A stretch of 37,500 nucleotides of DNA from NCBI GenBank assembly GCA_963170055.1, contig CAUJGJ010000332.1, positions 1,472,501-1,510,000 on the forward strand. The letters run 5' to 3'. The translations under genes and the position numbers were made by a program. Position 1 is the first letter of the stretch; each line of letters begins with the position of its first letter. Origin of the DNA: Halisarca cf. caerulea. Lineage: Eukaryota > Porifera > Demospongiae > Chondrillida > Halisarcidae. Below are positions 32,458 to 37,500 of this stretch, piece by piece. The notes beneath the pieces were generated by a model. The model was not told where the DNA came from and searched no databases. It worked only from the letters and a program-made list of their open reading frames with translations.

Positions 32458-32692
32458 CCCCTTTTACATGGAAACCTAATCTGGATCAAGCCTAGTTCTG
32501 TGTTCACATGCAACTTACTTCCAAAGGAGAACAAACTTTGTCGTTGATCCAAAACACGACCCCACTGCCATTTTTTTCACAAGCAGGTTAATCCAGATTT
32601 AATCCACATATTTTATTCGGATTAACTAACATGCAAACACGTTTATCCAGATCTAGATTCAATCTGGTTTAATGAGTCCATGTAAGAAGGGT
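32458..32692. mobile_element. Possible MITE with CCATGTAA-type inverted ends
   Basis: CCCCTTTTACATGG at the left and CCATGTAAGAAGGG at the right are near-inverse. The interior contains inverted AATCTGGAT / ATCCAGAT words in several places. No target duplication was established. Confidence 0.4.
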
Positions 32693-32714
32693 GTATGCAT
32701 TCCTAAATTAGAGG

Positions 32715-32716
<2 letters not shown>

Positions 32717-32765
<49 letters not shown>
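32717..32765. repeat. (TA)n microsatellite
   Basis: About 49 bases of perfect TA repeat, intergenic. Confidence 0.95.
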
Positions 32766-32768
<3 letters not shown>

Positions 32769-33726
32769 ATCATCAATCATGCATGCAAGTAAACCTGGCA
32801 TTCAAGGTATGTACGTGTACTATGTGATTGTATGTGGGCATCTCCACAGACGAGTGCCTGGTCCTCTAGCTAGAGAGACCTCGTGGTGTTGTAGTATCAC
32901 TGCATGAAGTGCGCATGCATGGCCATGCAATTGCTGCATGAATGAACCATATTCAGTCAGTGCATGTATGCATATGCATATCTTCCAAATTCTATGATAT
33001 GCAAGTCCAGTACATAGAACCTCATTAGCTAGTAAGAACACTAGTAAGAAGCTATTTTACAGCCGATTTCATATCCCCGTTAATCACCAAAGTGGGGTAG
33101 ACCCGCCCCCTTAATGAGTAATACCTGCACAAGGATATGATACCCCAGCTTATATAACCCATAATACTAATCTATATGGTTATATAGCATGCAAGTACTA
33201 CTGATAGTACTAGTGAGTAGCGATTTAATTGGAGGATCCCCAGGTGTACTCACTATAACGTGAGCTAGGTTTGACTGCATGAACATGCACATCAAGACAT
33301 GCATGTTCATGTTGCCCTGTATGCTGAGGCTATGTGGATATAGCTAGGCCTATAGGTCAAATGATATATATGACTTGTTCCTTTTTGTGATATATATAAC
33401 TCTGCAGGTGTATATGCGATGCACCATGCATACATGAATACCTTTAATTTCTCTATTAATAATTATTATAGTATAATGTCAACATGTACATCATTTCACT
33501 ATATTATATAGAAATTAAAAATAGACACTCTATACTAGTTTGTAGTATACAGTGTCTATGACTATACGTAATATTATTTAGTGTAGAACCTTCGATCGCA
33601 GGTTGCATGATACAGCATGCTCATTGTATAACCGTTATAATCAACCTTATAATGAATGAAAAGATAACCCTCAACTCAATGAAGAAAAACAGCTTCATAT
33701 GCACCTGTCCCCTAAGACCACTGGTA
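32766..33726. other. Intergenic stretch without a supported gene
   Basis: AT-rich with many ATGCAT and CATGCA words. Open frames are short and unrecognised. No RNA gene or clear element was seen. Confidence 0.4.
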
Positions 33727-33891
33727 CAGTTGACCTCCAAATAAAGGACACTTAATTTGGGAATTGGAATAAAAACAGGTCATCTCTCCTTTGTAAGGAG
33801 GGCACCCTCTTTTTGAAGGTGCAAAATGTACCGAAACAATAGGGAGGAACTACCTTACAACCTACACCTGTGTCCACTGTAGAGAGGTTTA
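33727..33891. repeat. Pogo-like MITE, degenerate
   Basis: TA-CAGTTGACCTCCAAATAAAG at the left and GTAGAGAGGTTTATA at the right, with internal AAGGACAC and AAGGAGGGCACC words related to the 1.3- and 2.7-kb copies. The remaining 200 bases before the CPT2 stop hold nothing recognised. Confidence 0.5.
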
Positions 33892-34092
33892 TAAATCAAT
33901 CTGTATCTCAGAGTGCCCACTACAGGAAGTAGGCTACAGTAGGCAGACCTAGGTGCTATGTGGGGGTTCCAAGAGTGGCCTTGTGAAGGGGCCCCACAGC
34001 AAAAGACATTTTGATCATTTCCTATGTACATATGCACAATAGAATGCAATAATAACCATATAATGTACTCAGAATAATATTATCACAGATAA

Positions 34093-37267
<3,175 letters not shown>

Positions 37268-37500
37268 CTGAACACAACACCTAATGTGTGTGGGGGGGGA
37301 GGGGGGGTGGTGGCTGGGCGTACATGTACACAGGTACAACCACAAAGTAAGGAATGATAAGACTAGCTGAATCCCCTACTCACACATACACGTGTGCTAC
37401 ATATAGTACATACGTAATAAGACCCCCCCCCCCCCCCCCCGATATCTATAGAATGAATATCACAATTTCACGAACACACATTTGTACAGGCACACCGTAC
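37268..37500. other. CPT2 intron to window edge
   Basis: Contains a G-run (about 37292-37310) and an 18-base C-run (37423-37440). No further CPT2 exon was recognised before the edge. Confidence 0.5.

Overview
The window is metazoan genomic DNA: multi-exon genes with GT-AG introns, long non-coding stretches packed with small DNA-transposon derivatives and micro/minisatellites, and animal-type protein families (peroxisomal ABCD transporter, CPT2, TRIM-NHL). No operons, ribosome binding sites or other bacterial features are seen. The intronless TRIM-NHL gene, the large cnidarian/sponge-like multi-copy ORF family and the compact gene spacing suggest an early-branching animal, most likely a sponge. 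That is inference; no marker gene proves it. A strong compositional signature is the abundance of short self-complementary tetranucleotide tracts (GTAC, TACGTA, CATA runs) in introns and intergenic DNA, nearly absent from exons.

Layout. 0.7-6.8 kb: an unrecognised minus-strand gene, reconstructed as seven phase-compatible exons, with minisatellites and MITEs in its introns. 6.9-8.9 kb: TA-flanked MITEs, a minisatellite and a foldback element. 9.2-13.3 kb: one uninterrupted 1349-codon plus-strand ORF, probably a transposon-derived or transposon-encoded RNase H-fold protein with a SAP-like motif. 13.8-14.6 kb: a small three-exon CCCH zinc-finger gene with a Thr/Asn/Pro-rich tail. 14.66-15.2 kb: a weakly supported minus-strand transcript, divergent from the next gene.

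15.3-26.9 kb: a complete ABCD1/ABCD2-type peroxisomal very-long-chain acyl-CoA half-transporter (ten exons, 727 aa). Its 885-bp first exon exists twice in tandem. Both copies are intact and end in the same donor, and neither is preceded by an acceptor, so they look like alternative first exons. 27.2-27.5 kb: the 3' end of a non-LTR retrotransposon. 29.5-31.9 kb: a TRIM-NHL (TRIM2/TRIM3-like) reading frame, intact except for one in-frame TAG, followed by a minisatellite whose core equals a 21-base piece of its own NHL coding sequence. 34.1-37.3 kb: the last five exons of a minus-strand carnitine O-palmitoyltransferase 2 gene, running off the right edge.

Two genes (ABCD and CPT2) act in fatty-acid catabolism, peroxisomal import and mitochondrial acylcarnitine handling. 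Their proximity is probably coincidental. Exon boundaries were set by eye from splice consensus, phase and recalled family alignment; no search was run.
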